Shown here: positions 43,418 to 52,556 of the stretch, piece after piece
How positions within the stretch are numbered: position 1 is the first letter of the stretch
Layout: the number at the start of each line of letters is the position of its first letter
Assembly: GCF_001654455.1 (NCBI RefSeq)
Contig: NZ_CP015772.1
Span: forward strand, 5,332,001-5,396,000
Source of the DNA: Niabella ginsenosidivorans
GTDB lineage: Bacteria > Bacteroidota > Bacteroidia > Chitinophagales > Chitinophagaceae
Length of the DNA stretch: 64,000 nt
Direction of reading: 5' to 3'
Translations under genes and position numbers: made by a program
The notes under the pieces: generated by a model
The model's database searches: none
Told to the model about the DNA's origin: nothing
What the model saw: the letters and a program-made list of their open reading frames with translations, nothing else

Positions 43418-46400
43418 ATGAAAAAAAACGTACCTGAGGAGCTTTTGCCTTCTTACAGGGTGCTTGTTAAAACATTGCTTATCATGAAGCTGGCAATTGC
43501 ACTTATTTTCTTTACCGCAATACAGGTAAAAGCCGGTACAGCAGCAGGCCAGAACATTTCTGTAAATGTAAAAAATGCCGAAGTGAAGAGCGTATTGAAA
43601 GCAATTGAAAAAAGCTCAAAATACCGGTTCCTGTATAACTATGAGTTAAAAGGGCTGAAGAACAGGGTTGATTTCAGGGCGGAGGAGGCCTCTTTGGAAA
43701 ACACGCTTAATAAATTGCTGGATGCCAACGGGCTTACCTATAAAATGGTCAGTAAAAATCTTATTGCGGTGGTTTCAAAAGACCCGGAGGAGAATGCTGA
43801 GATCAGGATAACCGGTAAGGTTACATCCCAGGCCGGCGATCCTGTTTCCGGGGCATCTGTACAGGAAAAAGGTACCAGCAACGGAACAATAACCAATAAT
43901 AACGGGGAATATACGCTTACGGTTGGCAATAATGCGGTGCTGCAGATCAGCGCCATTGGGTATCAGTCCCAGGAAGTTCCTGTTGCCGGCAAAAATATAG
44001 TAGATGTACAGCTTGTTGCAGCCGTAACACAGATGGACCAGGTGGTGGTCATTGGTTATGGTACACAAACAAAAAAAGACCTGACAGGCGCAGTATCCGT
44101 CATTTCTGAAAAAGATATTAAAGACAGGCCTTTGGTAAATGCCGCAGAGGCCTTACAGGGTAAGGCTTCGGGGGTCAGCGTTGTTTCCAACTCGGGTAAG
44201 CCCGGTGCCGGTTTATCAATCCGGGTGCGGGGCTCCTCATCCATAAGCGCCGGGAACGATCCGTTATATGTTGTAGACGGAGTTCCGATGACAGATATTT
44301 CTTCGTTTTCAGCAACCGATATAGCCTCTATTTCTATTTTAAAAGATGCAGCATCCACTGCTATTTATGGTACACGTGCCGCCAATGGCGTGGTAATTAT
44401 TACCACAAAAAAAGGGTCAGGAAAGGGAAAATTAGATGCAAATGTATATTACGGAATCAGCCGGCCAACAAAAATGCTCTCTGTTTTAAATGCCCGGCAA
44501 TACCAGGCATATGCCAATCAGCTGACACCGGGGCTTATTACAGACTCCGCTGTAAATGCTACTAATATTAACTGGCCCAAAGAGGTGATCGGGAACGGGC
44601 ATCAGGAAAATTACCAGCTAACCTATTCTAAAGGTGGCAAAGTGTTACAAAGCTTCGTCTCTTTAAATTATTTAAATCAAACGGGTATTATTGAGCCTGC
44701 CAAGTTCAACAGGTTCACTGCAAGAGGCAACTTTAATATCATTGCAACGAAATGGCTCACTATAAACTGGAATAATATTTATACCTATGATTATACAAAT
44801 GATGTAACCGATAATCAAAGCGTGGCAAGAGGCGGTGTTGTATTGTCAGCACTTGAAACCCCGCCTATTATTCCCAAGTTTAATCCGGATGGAACGATCG
44901 GCTTTAACCCATATGGCAATAACTGGGAAAATCCCTTAGGCGCTATTTTAGGGCAATACAATAGAACCTATGCAAACAGGCTGGTATCAAATCTCGGTAT
45001 TAATATCAAAATTGGCAAAAACCTCACTTTTGATTCAAAGTTTGCCATTGATTACCTCGATCAGAAGTATAACCATTTTCTTGATCCCTTCCTTACTACA
45101 TATGGCCGGCAAACAAGAGGCCAGACGAATCAGACCAAAACAAAAAATCCCGTTTGGTTAAATGAAGAAACGCTGAACTTTACAAAAACCTGGAACAGCA
45201 AGCATCATTTCAGCGCACTGGGCGGGTGGACAGTACAGAAATCGTACAAGCGGGACTCTGTTCGCAGCGGCTCGGTTCTGGATCCTTCGCTCAATTATAA
45301 TGATTATACCTGGGAAGCCATATACCAGATGGATTCTATTAAAAATCCTTCTGTCCGTAATATAGATGAGTGGGGGTTGATATCCATGCTGGGCAGGGTC
45401 ATGTACGATTATGAAGGGAAATACCTGTTTCAGGCAAATATCAGATCAGATCAATCCTCAAAATTTGCAAAAGGCTACAGAACGGCAACCTTTCCTTCAT
45501 TTTCAGCAGGATGGCGGATCTCAGAGGAGCCGTTTATGAAAGATTCAAAAATATTCAGCGATTTGAAGTTGCGGGTTAGCTGGGGTAAAAATGGTAACCA
45601 GGAAGGAATTGGGAGTTACAGCTATTTAAATACTTCCACTGTTGACCCGGTAACGGGAGGCCTGACCATCAATAATATTGCTCCTCAAAATCTGACATGG
45701 GAAACCACAACCCAATCCAATATAGGATTAGATGCAGGCTTCTTTAATAACCGGTTGAGTTTTACCGGAGATTTTTATGTTAAAAAGACCAAAAACATTC
45801 TGGTAAATATTCCGGTTTCTTCACAGGTAGTAGCTGTGGTACCTGTGAACGCCGGTGCCATGCAAAATACAGGAGCCGAGTTTTTATTATCCAGTAAAAA
45901 CATAGCTGGAAAAGATTTTACATGGAATACAGATTTTAATATATCTTTTAACAGGAACAAAGTAACCGAAATAGGCCTGGGAATAAATACGTTAAATGTA
46001 TTCGGCGGTATTTATGAAAGAGACAATGCCATTACATTAAGGACAGGGTATGGTTTGGGTGAGTTTTATATGTACAGGGCTGCGGGAGTAGATCCTCAAA
46101 CCGGTTTACAGCTCTACTATACCAAAGATGGGCAAACAACATCAAACCCCGCTCCAAGCGACAGGGCATTGGTAGGAAGCGCCCAGCCTGATTTTCTGTA
46201 TGGTTTGAATAATACGTTTTCTTATAAAAACTTTGACCTGGTCATCTTCCTGCAAGGTTCCCAGGGAAATAAAATATTTAATGCCGGCCGGTTAGAGTTA
46301 GAGTCTATGCGTAATGCGATCAATCAGAGCTCGGCAATTTTAAACCGGTGGATGAACCCGGGAGACGTAACAGACATTCCGGCCGTAAGCATCAATCAAA

Positions 46401-46711
46401 GTACCGCTAATACGCTTACCTCTACCCGGTTTTTAGAGAACGGGTCTTATTTACGCTTTAAGACCATTACACTTTCGTACAGGGTAGGGCCTAAAGTGCT
46501 TTCATCATTAGGGTTGAGGGCTGCCAGCATATATGTCTCCTGCAATAATTTAATAACATTTACAAAATATAAAGGGTTCGATCCTGAAGTGAGTTCTTAT
46601 GGTAGCCCCACCAATACTACAGACAACAGGAATATCTCTATTGGTATCGATAACGGAGCGTACCCGCAAACAAAAATGGTACTGCTTGGAGTTAATATAG
46701 GCATACTATAA
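43418..46711 (+). CDS. SusC/RagA TonB-linked outer membrane transporter with STN domain (PUL 2)
   Basis: A 1097-residue SusC-like transporter. It has a signal segment (about residues 22-40), an STN domain (45-100, NAEVKSVLKAIEKSSKYRF), a carboxypeptidase-regulatory-like domain (115-200), a plug starting at VVVIGYGTQTKKDLTGAVSV, and a barrel. ATG 43418 (MKKNVPEELLPS) is the likely start. The base composition is close to that of its neighbours throughout, unlike the PUL 1 copy. It pairs with the SusD gene 39 bases downstream. Confidence 0.95.
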   Translation: MKKNVPEELLPSYRVLVKTLLIMKLAIALIFFTAIQVKAGTAAGQNISVNVKNAEVKSVLKAIEKSSKYRFLYNYELKGLKNRVDFRAEEASLENTLNKLLDANGLTYKMVSKNLIAVVSKDPEENAEIRITGKVTSQAGDPVSGASVQEKGTSNGTITNNNGEYTLTVGNNAVLQISAIGYQSQEVPVAGKNIVDVQLVAAVTQMDQVVVIGYGTQTKKDLTGAVSVISEKDIKDRPLVNAAEALQGKASGVSVVSNSGKPGAGLSIRVRGSSSISAGNDPLYVVDGVPMTDISSFSATDIASISILKDAASTAIYGTRAANGVVIITTKKGSGKGKLDANVYYGISRPTKMLSVLNARQYQAYANQLTPGLITDSAVNATNINWPKEVIGNGHQENYQLTYSKGGKVLQSFVSLNYLNQTGIIEPAKFNRFTARGNFNIIATKWLTINWNNIYTYDYTNDVTDNQSVARGGVVLSALETPPIIPKFNPDGTIGFNPYGNNWENPLGAILGQYNRTYANRLVSNLGINIKIGKNLTFDSKFAIDYLDQKYNHFLDPFLTTYGRQTRGQTNQTKTKNPVWLNEETLNFTKTWNSKHHFSALGGWTVQKSYKRDSVRSGSVLDPSLNYNDYTWEAIYQMDSIKNPSVRNIDEWGLISMLGRVMYDYEGKYLFQANIRSDQSSKFAKGYRTATFPSFSAGWRISEEPFMKDSKIFSDLKLRVSWGKNGNQEGIGSYSYLNTSTVDPVTGGLTINNIAPQNLTWETTTQSNIGLDAGFFNNRLSFTGDFYVKKTKNILVNIPVSSQVVAVVPVNAGAMQNTGAEFLLSSKNIAGKDFTWNTDFNISFNRNKVTEIGLGINTLNVFGGIYERDNAITLRTGYGLGEFYMYRAAGVDPQTGLQLYYTKDGQTTSNPAPSDRALVGSAQPDFLYGLNNTFSYKNFDLVIFLQGSQGNKIFNAGRLELESMRNAINQSSAILNRWMNPGDVTDIPAVSINQSTANTLTSTRFLENGSYLRFKTITLSYRVGPKVLSSLGLRAASIYVSCNNLITFTKYKGFDPEVSSYGSPTNTTDNRNISIGIDNGAYPQTKMVLLGVNIGIL

Positions 46712-46750
46712 ATGATTATTAAAGAAGCCGATTCTTTTAAAATAATTTTT

Positions 46751-48217
46751 ATGAAACAAACTATTCAATTTAGATATATATCCATTGTTCTGGGAGCCTT
46801 TATCATAATGGCCGGGTGCAATAAGATTCTGGATCTTGAACCGAAACCTCCGTTGGTAAAAACGCCGGTAGAAAATGTTAATGTAACTGCCACTGATGCC
46901 GAAAATTTATTACAGGGCATATATGATGCAGAAACAGGGTATGACAATGGATTGGAGTTTAACGTGCTGGACCGGATCACCAACGGAGATGTATGGGCAG
47001 ATAATTGTTACGCCGGTGGAGATAATGCAGCTAATATTACGATTGATTTGTTCACCGCAAATGCGTTGAATGATAATATCAGGAGAGACTGGGTGGATGC
47101 CTATGCGATCATCGGTAAGGCAAATAATGCACTGGCACAGATAAGCAACAGTACCGATGCGTCTCTTGTCAGCCCTCGAAAAGAACAGATATTAGGTGAA
47201 ATAAGGTTTATGCGGGCATTCACTTATTTTGATATGTTGCGTTTATATGGAAATATTCCGCTTTTACTGCAGCCAGCAGATAACAGCAGCTCTGAGGCAT
47301 TGATTCAATCCACGATAGTGCCGCCAGCTGCACCCGATACGGTATACAATGCTATTCTTAATGATTTATGGTATGCAAGGGCAAATGTTAGAAATGACAA
47401 TACGCAAAAAACAAAAATGATCGTGACCAAAGGAGCAGCCAATGCCATGCTTGCAAAAGTGCATGCTACTATGCCTGAACCCAACTGGGATTCGGTGGCT
47501 TATTATTGCGATCAGGTAATTCCTAATTACAGCCTGTTGCCCGATTATACTTTTTTATGGGATAATGCACACAAAAATAATAGTGAAGCCATCTGGGAAT
47601 TTTATTATCAGGGGTACTCTGTTGTTGGCAATTGGATACCCAGCCAGTTTATCGGGGAAGGGTGGAAGAAATTTTCAACACCTACCAATGACCTGGTAAA
47701 TACCTTTAGAGCAGAAGGCGATTCCATCCGCTTGCATGCATCTGTAACATTTGTGACTTACGGATGGAGCGACAACTACTGGAAAAATCCATTCAACTAT
47801 CCTGTTTTGTCGAAGTATAATGATCCAACTAACGGCACCAATGACTTTTACCCGATCAGGCTGGCCGATATCTTATTGCTAAGGGCGGAAGCCTATAATG
47901 CCAAAAATAATACAGGCCAGGCCGCCGCGTTATTAAACCGGGTCAGGAACAGGGTGCACCTTCCAAACACCACAGCCAATACACAGCAGGATATGGCAAA
48001 TGCAATAGCAAAAGAAAGGCGGCTTGAACTGGCGTTTGAGGGACATAGAAGATTTGATTTATTAAGAACAGGGACGGCAATTACGGTTATGAATGCGCAA
48101 CAGGATGGCAGCGGTAAAAGCCTTAACTATAATGTGCAGTCTACCCAGCTTATATACCCTATACCCCAGCAGCAACTGGATCTCAACCCTAAACTGGTAC
48201 AAAACCCCGGGTATTAA
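46751..48217 (+). CDS. SusD/RagB glycan-binding lipoprotein (PUL 2)
   Basis: A 488-residue SusD-type lipoprotein with lipobox IIMAGC. It shows the helical SusD fold (EILGEIRFMRAFTYFDMLRLYG-like segment near residue 150, ILLLRAEAYNAKNN, ERRLELAFEGHRRFDLLRTG) and ends NPGY. The start at 46751 was chosen because it gives a proper lipoprotein signal; the frame extends 13 codons upstream. It partners the preceding SusC. Confidence 0.95.
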   Translation: MKQTIQFRYISIVLGAFIIMAGCNKILDLEPKPPLVKTPVENVNVTATDAENLLQGIYDAETGYDNGLEFNVLDRITNGDVWADNCYAGGDNAANITIDLFTANALNDNIRRDWVDAYAIIGKANNALAQISNSTDASLVSPRKEQILGEIRFMRAFTYFDMLRLYGNIPLLLQPADNSSSEALIQSTIVPPAAPDTVYNAILNDLWYARANVRNDNTQKTKMIVTKGAANAMLAKVHATMPEPNWDSVAYYCDQVIPNYSLLPDYTFLWDNAHKNNSEAIWEFYYQGYSVVGNWIPSQFIGEGWKKFSTPTNDLVNTFRAEGDSIRLHASVTFVTYGWSDNYWKNPFNYPVLSKYNDPTNGTNDFYPIRLADILLLRAEAYNAKNNTGQAAALLNRVRNRVHLPNTTANTQQDMANAIAKERRLELAFEGHRRFDLLRTGTAITVMNAQQDGSGKSLNYNVQSTQLIYPIPQQQLDLNPKLVQNPGY

Positions 48218-49660
48218 ATGTATGTTATGATGAAAAAACGCTTATGGAGCTTACCGGCCATCGGATTGGCGCTTTTATTTATCCAATGTAATAAAAAAGC
48301 CAGCCCCGGCAAGACCAATGGGCCGGCAGAATATGATATACTCCATCCGGACGCATGGATCACCAAAGCAGACCAGTCTGCTTTGTTACAAAAAACAGAT
48401 CTGAGCACTGCGGAGGTAGCAGGCAATAGCCCGGTGATCACTATAGATACGTCCCGGCAATATCAAACGGTAGACGGGTTTGGTTATACGCTTACGGGCG
48501 GCAGCGCAGTGCTGATCAACCAATTGCCTGCGGAAAAAAAACAGGCATTGCTGGAAGAATTGTTTGGTAATAATGCCAATGCTATTGGCGTCAGTTATCT
48601 GCGGTTAAGCGTCGGCGCTTCTGACCTGGATTCTGTTACTTTTTCCTATAATGATCTTCCCGCGGGGGAAACAGATGTTGATCAGTCAAAATTCAGCCTG
48701 GCGCCGGATCAATCCAATCTGATCCCCGTTTTAAAGAGGATCCTGGCCATTAATCCCGCTATAAAGATCATTGCAGCGCCCTGGAGCGCCCCTGCCTGGA
48801 TGAAAGATAATAACAGTACCAAAGGCGGATCACTCAAGCCGGATTATTATGATGCGTATGCCACCTATTTTGTAAAATACATTCAGGCAATGCAGGCAGA
48901 AGGAATTACTATTAATGCCATTACCCCGCAGAATGAGCCGTACCATCCCGGTAATAATCCAAGCCTTTATATGACGGCTACGATGCAACGGGACTTTATA
49001 AAGAACCACCTCGGACCTGCCTTTGCAAAAAATAATATCCGGACAAAGATTGTGGTATATGATCATAACCTGGATAAACCTCTGTATGCGGATACGATAT
49101 ACCAGGACCCGGGTGCATCAAAATATGTAGACGGCGCGGCCTTTCATTTATATGCCGGGGAGGTAAGCGCCATGGGGCAGCTGCATGACCGGCATCCGGA
49201 TAAGCAGCTGTATTTTACGGAACAATGGACCGGCAGCCGGGAACCATTTAACACCACTTTGCTGTGGCATATAAAAAATGTGATCATCGGCACCCTGCAT
49301 AACTGGAGCAAAATAGCATTGGAATGGAACCTGGCAAATGACCCTTCCTTCCGGCCTCATACGCCCGGGGGCTGTACAGAATGCAAAGGCGCTGTTACCA
49401 TAAACGGGAACTCCTTTACACGCAATGTTTCCTATTATATCATAGCCCATGCGTCAAAATTTATTCCGCCGGGGGCCAGAAGAATTGAAAGCGCACAGGT
49501 GAACGGCCTCTCCAATGTGGCGTTTATAACCCCGGCCGGTAAAAAAGTATTGCTGGTGCTGAACGAAAATGTAACCCCTGTTTCCTTTAAGTTGCAGGAT
49601 GGAAAGGCCGGTGCTCCTATCAGCCTTCCGGCGGGTTCCGTAGCCACGCTTGTCTGGTAG
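48218..49660 (+). CDS. GH30 family glucanase (beta-1,6-glucanase-like lipoprotein)
   Basis: A 480-residue GH30 enzyme with a lipoprotein signal (LLFIQC). The acid/base Glu243 is in TPQNEPYHPG and the nucleophile Glu335 in LYFTEQWTG, with the C-terminal beta domain intact. The sequence style (PWSAPAWMKDNN, ALEWNLANDPSFRPHTPGGC) is that of subfamily 3, whose known members are endo-beta-1,6-glucanases. ATGs at 48218, 48227 and 48230 are all possible starts. It follows SusD with no gap, so it is probably the surface endo-enzyme of PUL 2. Confidence 0.9.
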   Translation: MYVMMKKRLWSLPAIGLALLFIQCNKKASPGKTNGPAEYDILHPDAWITKADQSALLQKTDLSTAEVAGNSPVITIDTSRQYQTVDGFGYTLTGGSAVLINQLPAEKKQALLEELFGNNANAIGVSYLRLSVGASDLDSVTFSYNDLPAGETDVDQSKFSLAPDQSNLIPVLKRILAINPAIKIIAAPWSAPAWMKDNNSTKGGSLKPDYYDAYATYFVKYIQAMQAEGITINAITPQNEPYHPGNNPSLYMTATMQRDFIKNHLGPAFAKNNIRTKIVVYDHNLDKPLYADTIYQDPGASKYVDGAAFHLYAGEVSAMGQLHDRHPDKQLYFTEQWTGSREPFNTTLLWHIKNVIIGTLHNWSKIALEWNLANDPSFRPHTPGGCTECKGAVTINGNSFTRNVSYYIIAHASKFIPPGARRIESAQVNGLSNVAFITPAGKKVLLVLNENVTPVSFKLQDGKAGAPISLPAGSVATLVW

Positions 49661-49871
49661 GGTATCTGGCAAACAGGATGAAAAGTTCATTACAATGACG
49701 GCCTTTTGTGCTGCTGTCCTGTATATGTCGTTTGGTGCAGGACCATTGCCGGGGCAACAAAGCCCAAATAGTGTATTTTTACGATGTGCAGCCTTCTGAA
49801 AGGATCAATTTAAAAAAGCGGAACCTGTTTAGTAATTGCCGGTTGCACAAAACATACAATGATTGCTTAAA

Positions 49872-50813
49872 ATGAACAACATGGATCAGAGCAGAAGAAA
49901 TTTCTTAAAATCATCATCCGCAGCAGTGGCAGGTTTGCTGACCCCGTTTACAGCAGTTACAGCAAACCCGGATCTCCTGAAGATGCCTGCCGGCGCAGGG
50001 TTTCAATTACTGGTAATGGCAACCAACTGGGGCTTTAACGGAACGGCCACAGCGTTTTGTGAAAAAGCAAAACAGGATGGATATGATGGGGTAGAAGTGC
50101 TGTGGCCCGCAGACCGGCAACAGCAGGAGGCGATCTTAACAGCCGCAAAAAAGCAGGGGCTGAAAATTGCTTTTCTTTGCCGGGGCGATGAGCCGGATTG
50201 GAAGCAGCAACTGGAAACCTTCAGAACGGTTACCGCAGGGGCGGCTGCTAATACAATACTACAACCCCTCTATATCAACTGCCATTCCGGGCGTGATTTT
50301 TTTGAAGAAGAGCAGAACCAGTCGTTTATTGATGTTGCCGCAGGTCTTGAAAAACAAACGGGCGTAAAGATGTACCATGAAACGCATCGCTCACGCATGC
50401 TATTTGCAGCCCATATCACAAAAAAATTTATTAATAAAAATCCGTCATTAAAATTAACATTGGATATTTCTCACTGGTGCAATGTGCATGAGAGCATGCT
50501 GGAAGACCAGGCCGGAGCAGTAGCTGCCGCCTTAGAGCATACAGCACATTTTCATGCCCGCATCGGGCACCCGGAAGGGCCGCAGATCAATGACCCCCGC
50601 GCCCCGGAATGGGAAGCAACAATAAAACAGCATTTTGCATGGTGGGATAAAATTGCTGAACGAAAACGCCGGAACGGGGAGGTAATGACCGTGCTTACAG
50701 AGTTTGGCCCGCCTACCTATATGCCTGCACAGCCCTATACACAGCAACCGGTGGTAGACCAGTGGGCTGTAAACCTGTATATGATGAAAATGCTGCGGCA
50801 GCGGTATCAGTAA
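49872..50813 (+). CDS. Tat-exported TIM-barrel isomerase/epimerase-like protein
   Basis: About 313 residues. The N-terminus carries a twin-arginine signal (SRRNFLKSS followed by a hydrophobic AAVAGLLTPFTAV). The remainder is an AP-endonuclease-2 type TIM barrel of the hydroxypyruvate isomerase / sugar epimerase group (GYDGVEVLWPA, MYHETHRSRML, LTLDISHWCNVHES, FHARIGHPEGPQI), with acidic and histidine ligands for a divalent metal. Export of a folded metal enzyme fits Tat use. It may act on oxidised sugars in the periplasm. Starts at 49872 or 49881. Confidence 0.87.
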   Translation: MNNMDQSRRNFLKSSSAAVAGLLTPFTAVTANPDLLKMPAGAGFQLLVMATNWGFNGTATAFCEKAKQDGYDGVEVLWPADRQQQEAILTAAKKQGLKIAFLCRGDEPDWKQQLETFRTVTAGAAANTILQPLYINCHSGRDFFEEEQNQSFIDVAAGLEKQTGVKMYHETHRSRMLFAAHITKKFINKNPSLKLTLDISHWCNVHESMLEDQAGAVAAALEHTAHFHARIGHPEGPQINDPRAPEWEATIKQHFAWWDKIAERKRRNGEVMTVLTEFGPPTYMPAQPYTQQPVVDQWAVNLYMMKMLRQRYQ

Positions 50814-51180
50814 CAGGTACCAGAAAAGCGCTGCATGTAAGCCTGCCTGCGGTAGCAGGTTCATGGAATCCGATCATTCGGATGACGATCTCTATGATGT
50901 TCATCGGGCGCATTAATTTTTGAAATTTGTGACAGTTATTTCCGGGTCAGAACCAGGAACACGATAAACCGGCACAGCCTGTAAAAAGGGAATGTAATAA
51001 ATAGTACCGGAAAACATTATTCACTGGCACGAAATAATAACAGCAATTGTACAATGCATTCCGTATATTGGTTTCCCCAATGGAATGAATGCAGTGAACA
51101 GCATTATAGAAACTTTGATGAGCTGCGCATTAAAAAAGGAGCATAAAGAATAAAATAATAAATTTTAAAACAGATATACA
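50814..51180. other. Intergenic region with hairpins before the alcohol dehydrogenase
   Basis: No gene is supported. It holds CCTGCCTGCGGTAGCAGG (near 50842), ATCCGATCATTCGGAT (near 50870) and a longer hairpin at 51057-51087. Confidence 0.4.
51057..51087. promoter_or_regulatory. Inverted repeat upstream of the alcohol dehydrogenase
   Basis: CATTCC pairs with GGAATG, and inside them ATTGG pairs with CCAAT, leaving a short bulge and loop. It lies about 95 bases before the dehydrogenase start. It could be an operator or an mRNA leader hairpin. Confidence 0.35.
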
Positions 51181-52236
51181 ATGGAAACATTTTCAGCAAA
51201 AGCATATGGCACGCAGGCAGCAACAGTACCGCTGGCTGCATTAAATATTCAGCGCAGAACCGTTACACCGCATGATGTGGAGATCGAGATCCTCTATTGC
51301 GGTGTATGCCATTCCGACCTGCATACGGTAAGGAACGAATGGCACAATACCGTTTACCCTGTTGTTCCGGGTCATGAGATCGTAGGAAAGATAGTAGCCG
51401 TGGGCGATCATGTAAAGAAATTTAAGGTGGGCGACCTGGCCGCGATCGGCTGTATGGTAGACTCCTGCCGGGAGTGTGCTCATTGCCAGGAAGGATTGGA
51501 ACAATACTGCGAAAATGGGAATACCTTAACCTATAACGACCCGGATAAATTCCTGGGCGGCCAGACCTATGGCGGCTATTCAGAACGTATTGTGGCCGAT
51601 GAGCACTTTGTGCTGCGGGTTCCGGAAAATCTTGAGCTGGCTGCAACGGCGCCCCTGCTTTGTGCCGGAATCACAACCTGGTCTCCTTTAAGGCACTGGC
51701 AGGCAGGGCCGGGGAAAAAGGTAGGTATTGTTGGCATTGGTGGGCTGGGGCATATGGGCATTAAGCTGGCAAAGGCCCTGGGGGCTGAGGTAGTGGTATT
51801 TACAACTTCTGAATCAAAGTTTGAAGATGCCAGGCGCCTGGGCGCGGATGAAGTGGTGCTATCCAAAGACCCGGAACAAATGAAAGCCTATAACGGATCG
51901 CTGCATTTTATCCTGGATTGTGTTTCCGCAGCGCATGATATTAATGCATACCTGGCCTTGCTTAGGATAGATGGCACATTAGCATTAGTGGGCGCACCGG
52001 AAAATCCCCTGCCGGTCCAGGCCTTCAGCCTGATACCGGGCAGGAAAAGTTTTTCCGGCTCCACCATTGGAGGCATTGCCGAAACCCAGGAAATGCTAGA
52101 TTTCTGTGGAGAGCACAACATTGTAGCCGACATTGAGCGCATCAATATCCAGCAGATCAATGAGGCATATGAACGCCTGCTCAAAGGCGATGTGAAATAC
52201 CGCTTTGTTATTGATATGGCGTCCTTAAAAAAATAG
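51181..52236 (+). CDS. Zinc-dependent NAD(P) alcohol dehydrogenase (CAD/YahK-like)
   Basis: A 351-residue medium-chain alcohol dehydrogenase that reduces aldehydes or oxidises alcohols. The catalytic zinc ligands are in GVCHSDLHT and PGHEIVG. The structural zinc cysteines are in CRECAHCQEGLEQYC, and the Rossmann motif is VGIVGIGGLGHMGIKLAKALGA split over residues 177-198. The HNT-type pocket (EWHNTVYP) is that of the cinnamyl-alcohol / YahK group. Cytosolic. Whether it belongs to the PUL is uncertain; gaps of more than 300 bases on both sides suggest an independent unit. Confidence 0.92.
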   Translation: METFSAKAYGTQAATVPLAALNIQRRTVTPHDVEIEILYCGVCHSDLHTVRNEWHNTVYPVVPGHEIVGKIVAVGDHVKKFKVGDLAAIGCMVDSCRECAHCQEGLEQYCENGNTLTYNDPDKFLGGQTYGGYSERIVADEHFVLRVPENLELAATAPLLCAGITTWSPLRHWQAGPGKKVGIVGIGGLGHMGIKLAKALGAEVVVFTTSESKFEDARRLGADEVVLSKDPEQMKAYNGSLHFILDCVSAAHDINAYLALLRIDGTLALVGAPENPLPVQAFSLIPGRKSFSGSTIGGIAETQEMLDFCGEHNIVADIERINIQQINEAYERLLKGDVKYRFVIDMASLKK

Positions 52237-52556
52237 AGCAAGGTTTCCGCAGCACATTTCGCAGAAAAGTCAATGGAAAACCCTGCATAAGTCTGCGCAT
52301 TCAGCGGGAGACAAGTCTTTGGAAAGGCCCGATGAATACGCGCCTGCCGGCGAGGCAGGAGTTTCACAGAAAAGTAAATCAGGAATCCCGCGTAAGTCAG
52401 GGCAATCTGAGGAGAACAAGAATTAATTGGTGTACTGAAGAGCGCGCAGCATTATCATCAGTGTTATTCTGGGGATGCTGCACAACCCTGAGCCAATGAT
52501 TTTTACCAGGCGCAATACTGCTGATTTATTTGTAGCTTAGAAGCCAAATTGCTGAA
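52237..52556. repeat. Intergenic region with a degenerate tandem of CGCAG-type repeats
   Basis: Two imperfect copies of about 55 bases begin near 52260 and 52363; both share CAGAAAAGT, a CCCTGC/CCCGC-TAAGTC core and an AGACAAG or AGAACAAG end. A CCTGCCGGCGAGGCAGG hairpin lies between them. No gene is present. Similar sequence occurs at 36991-37070. Confidence 0.45.

Noticed and set aside
52237-52556. Coding potential in the gap before the serine hydrolase
   Set aside because: The frames come from repeat units and lack family resemblance.
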